A program made the position numbers and the translations under genes. A DNA stretch of 64,000 nucleotides from positions 248,001-312,000 of the forward strand of contig NZ_SZVI01000009.1 in NCBI RefSeq assembly GCF_013416775.1, read 5' to 3'. The notes under the pieces are model-generated. The model was given only the letters and a program-made list of their open reading frames with translations. It was not told the origin of the DNA and did not search any database. This document shows, piece after piece, positions 62,211 to 64,000 of this stretch (the stretch's first letter is position 1; each line of letters opens with the position of its first letter). The DNA comes from Rhodoferax sp. BLA1. GTDB taxonomy: Bacteria; Pseudomonadota; Gammaproteobacteria; Burkholderiales; Burkholderiaceae_C.

Positions 62211-62236
62211 GTTGTCGACTAACGGAGTCAAGTATA
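62211..62236 (-). promoter_or_regulatory. Type 1 IscR operator overlapping the isc promoter
   Basis: On the minus strand ATACTTGACT, five bases, then AGTCGACAAC fits the IscR type 1 pattern (ATASYYGACT ... AGTCRRSTAT) at most positions. The -10-like TATACT (62231-62236) overlaps its left end, so holo-IscR would block its own promoter, about 40 bases before the iscR ATG. Confidence 0.75.
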
Positions 62237-62310
62237 GCAAAAACCCAGCGCCGCAGTCGGATAAGTAGACTGAATGGTAATTTAATAAGGTTATTCCGCA
62301 ACCCAGTGCA

Positions 62311-62361
62311 ACTTTAATAGCAACTAGCCCTTGTGATAAAAGGGCCGGAAGCTAATTTGGC
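62311..62361 (+). repeat. AGCCCTT/AAGGGCT dispersed repeat
   Basis: TTTAATAGCAACTAGCCCTTGTG, then AAAAGGGCCGGAAGCTAATTTGG: a near-consensus copy two bases beyond the uvrB stop. Confidence 0.85.
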
Positions 62362-62363
62362 AC

Positions 62364-64000
62364 TTATTTGCCTGCAGGCACCAGCAGCGCGATGTTGTCG
62401 CTGCCCGGGGCGCCAAAGGCCTGTTCTTTCAGAATCGCCAGCTGGTCGCGCACCCGCGCCGCCTTTTCGAACTCCAGATTGCGGGCGTGTTCCATCATGA
62501 GTTTTTCCAGGCGTTTGATCTCGCGTGAGATGTCTTTTTCGCTCATCTCTTCGACCTGGGCACGCTGCATCGCATCGCGCTCGAGCTTCTCGGCCTCTTT
62601 GCCCGCCTTTTCACTGTAGACGCCGTCGATCAGGTCGCGGATCTGTTTAACGATCGAGCGTGGTGTGATGCCGTTCTTGAGGTTGTGCGCCACCTGTTTG
62701 GCGCGGCGGCGCTGGGTTTCACCGATGGCGCGTTCCATCGAGTCGGTAATCTTGTCGGCGTACAAAATCGCCCTGCCCTCCAGATTACGCGCGGCGCGGC
62801 CAATAGTCTGGATCAGCGAGCGCTCGGAGCGCAAAAACCCCTCCTTGTCAGCATCCAGAATCGCCACCAGCGAGACCTCGGGGATGTCCAGGCCTTCGCG
62901 CAGCAGGTTGATACCCACCAGCACATCAAATGCGCCCAGGCGCAGATCTCGCAAAATTTCAACCCGCTCCACGGTGTCGATGTCGCTGTGTAAATAACGC
63001 ACCTTGACGCCGTTGTCGCTCAAATAGTCGGTGAGCTGCTCGGCCATGCGTTTGGTCAGCGTGGTGATCAGCACCCGCTCGTTTTTCTCGACACGGATGC
63101 GAATCTCTTGCAACACATCGTCGACCTGGCTGGTGGCCGGGCGCACTTCCACCTCGGGGTCCACCAGACCGGTCGGGCGCACCAGTTGCTCCACCACCTT
63201 GCCTGCGTGGTCTTTTTCCCACTGCGCGGGGGTGGCCGAGACAAAAATCGCCTGGCGCATACGTGTCTCAAACTCTTCAAACTTGAGCGGCCGGTTATCC
63301 AGCGCACTCGGTAGTCGAAAGCCGTACTCCACCAGCGTGGTCTTGCGCGAACGGTCGCCGTTGAACATGCCGCCAAACTGGCCAATCAGCACATGGGATT
63401 CGTCCAGGAACATCACCGCGTCTTTGGGCAGGTAATCGGTCAAGGTGGCAGGCGGCTCACCGGGGGCTGCGCCACTCAAATGCCGGGAGTAGTTTTCAAT
63501 GCCCTTGCAGTGGCCGACCTCGGACAACATTTCCAGGTCGAAGCGGGTGCGCTGCTCCAGCCGCTGAGCCTCGACCAGCTTGCCCTGTGAAACAAACTCT
63601 TTGATGCGGTCCGACAGTTCAATTTTGATCGCTTCCACCGCCGACAACACCTGCTCCCGGGGCGTGACGTAATGGCTGCTGGGGTAAACCGTGAAGCGCG
63701 GGATTTTCTGGCGGATGCGCCCAGTGAGCGGGTCAAACAGCTGCAACGACTCAATCTCGTCGTCAAACAGCTCGACGCGGATCGCCATCTCGGAATGTTC
63801 GGCCGGAAAAATGTCGATGGTGTCACCACGCACCCGAAACGCACCCCGGCTGAAGTCCATGTCGTTGCGCTGGTACTGCATACGCACCAGCTGGGCAATC
63901 ATGTCGCGCTGGCCCATTTTGTCGCCTGCGCGCAGTGTCATCACCATCTTGTGGTACGCCTCGGGCTGGCCAATGCCGTAGATAGCCGAGACGGTGGCAA
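62364..64000 (-). CDS. uvrB: Excinuclease ABC subunit B, N-terminus outside window
   Basis: About 545 residues of the damage-verification helicase of nucleotide excision repair are present; the first part, including Walker A, lies beyond 64000. At the window edge the frame reads [19 protein letters not shown], a UvrB segment. Helicase motifs ([53 protein letters not shown]) follow, and the C-terminal UvrC-binding UVR domain ([37 protein letters not shown]) is complete. It runs toward the isc operon on the same strand. Confidence 0.97.
   Translation of the reverse strand, partial: ATVSAIYGIGQPEAYHKMVMTLRAGDKMGQRDMIAQLVRMQYQRNDMDFSRGAFRVRGDTIDIFPAEHSEMAIRVELFDDEIESLQLFDPLTGRIRQKIPRFTVYPSSHYVTPREQVLSAVEAIKIELSDRIKEFVSQGKLVEAQRLEQRTRFDLEMLSEVGHCKGIENYSRHLSGAAPGEPPATLTDYLPKDAVMFLDESHVLIGQFGGMFNGDRSRKTTLVEYGFRLPSALDNRPLKFEEFETRMRQAIFVSATPAQWEKDHAGKVVEQLVRPTGLVDPEVEVRPATSQVDDVLQEIRIRVEKNERVLITTLTKRMAEQLTDYLSDNGVKVRYLHSDIDTVERVEILRDLRLGAFDVLVGINLLREGLDIPEVSLVAILDADKEGFLRSERSLIQTIGRAARNLEGRAILYADKITDSMERAIGETQRRRAKQVAHNLKNGITPRSIVKQIRDLIDGVYSEKAGKEAEKLERDAMQRAQVEEMSEKDISREIKRLEKLMMEHARNLEFEKAARVRDQLAILKEQAFGAPGSDNIALLVPAGK

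Noticed and set aside
1..64000. CRISPR arrays, tRNA or rRNA genes, integrases and transposases
   Set aside because: I looked for regular direct repeats, cloverleaf-like segments and recognisable enzyme genes and saw none.

Overview
The window looks like chromosomal DNA of a GC-rich betaproteobacterium, most likely a Comamonadaceae member close to Rhodoferax or Polaromonas. This is inferred from the protein flavour, the aceE-aceF-lpdA order with a lipoylated E3, the prlC/folD neighbourhood, the cyanophycin gene block and the intergenic repeats. No sequence search was run. Almost all of the window is ordinary core metabolism. The accessory DNA is small: two toxin-antitoxin-type modules, one low-GC DUF2971 gene, and many short palindromic repeats, several of which have entered coding sequence.

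Layout: 1-1253 (-) C-terminally cut PL2 pectate lyase; 1620-2807 (+) radical SAM/SPASM protein; 3075-4720 (-) ImmA/IrrE regulator plus DUF4411 PIN protein, bracketed by a duplicated lpdA 3' end; 4837-11151 (-) pyruvate dehydrogenase operon; 11316-14494 (+) PAS histidine kinase and FixJ-type regulator; 14586-20676 (+) folD, M3 oligopeptidase, exported glutaredoxin-like protein, penicillin-binding protein 1A; 20736-23195 nitronate monooxygenase-like (-) and CoA-transferase (+); 23322-25589 (-) phoA and psiE with a Pho-box-like site; 25723-27745 (-) the two glutathione-dependent formaldehyde oxidation genes; 28017-29279 (-) ispF and ispD; 29367-32939 (+) mfd; 33013-40730 cyanophycin block (two synthetases on -, ABC transporter and DUF1854 protein on +); 40737-44743 NRDE protein, CbiM-like membrane protein, serB, secreted esterase and DUF4405 membrane protein; 44851-46250 (+) ferredoxin fdxA and a ferredoxin-NADP reductase-like flavoprotein; 46451-54337 thiamine locus; 54432-55445 (+) DUF2971 gene; 55519-56238 (-) dnaQ; 56449-62171 (-) complete isc operon; 62364 to the end (-) uvrB, cut at its N-terminus.

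How the parts work together: the thiamine locus is two operons that face each other, each opened by its own TPP riboswitch (cytX-thiO-thiS-thiG-thiE on + and thiM-thiE-thiD on -), with a Phd/PIN toxin-antitoxin pair at the point of convergence. The isc operon (iscR-iscS-iscU-iscA-hscB-hscA-fdx) is preceded by a good type 1 IscR site. The cyanophycin block pairs an intact CphA with a second synthetase whose Mur-ligase P-loop is degenerate, and a perfect 18-bp palindrome sits between them and the divergent transporter operon.

The most unusual signals are the repeats. A roughly 45-bp element with an AGCCCTT/AAGGGCT core occurs about a dozen times, one copy clearly in frame inside a thiE gene. 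A larger nested palindrome is in frame inside mfd. The duplicated lpdA 3' end marks a past insertion event. I see no CRISPR array, no tRNA or rRNA gene, no transposase and no integrase in this window.
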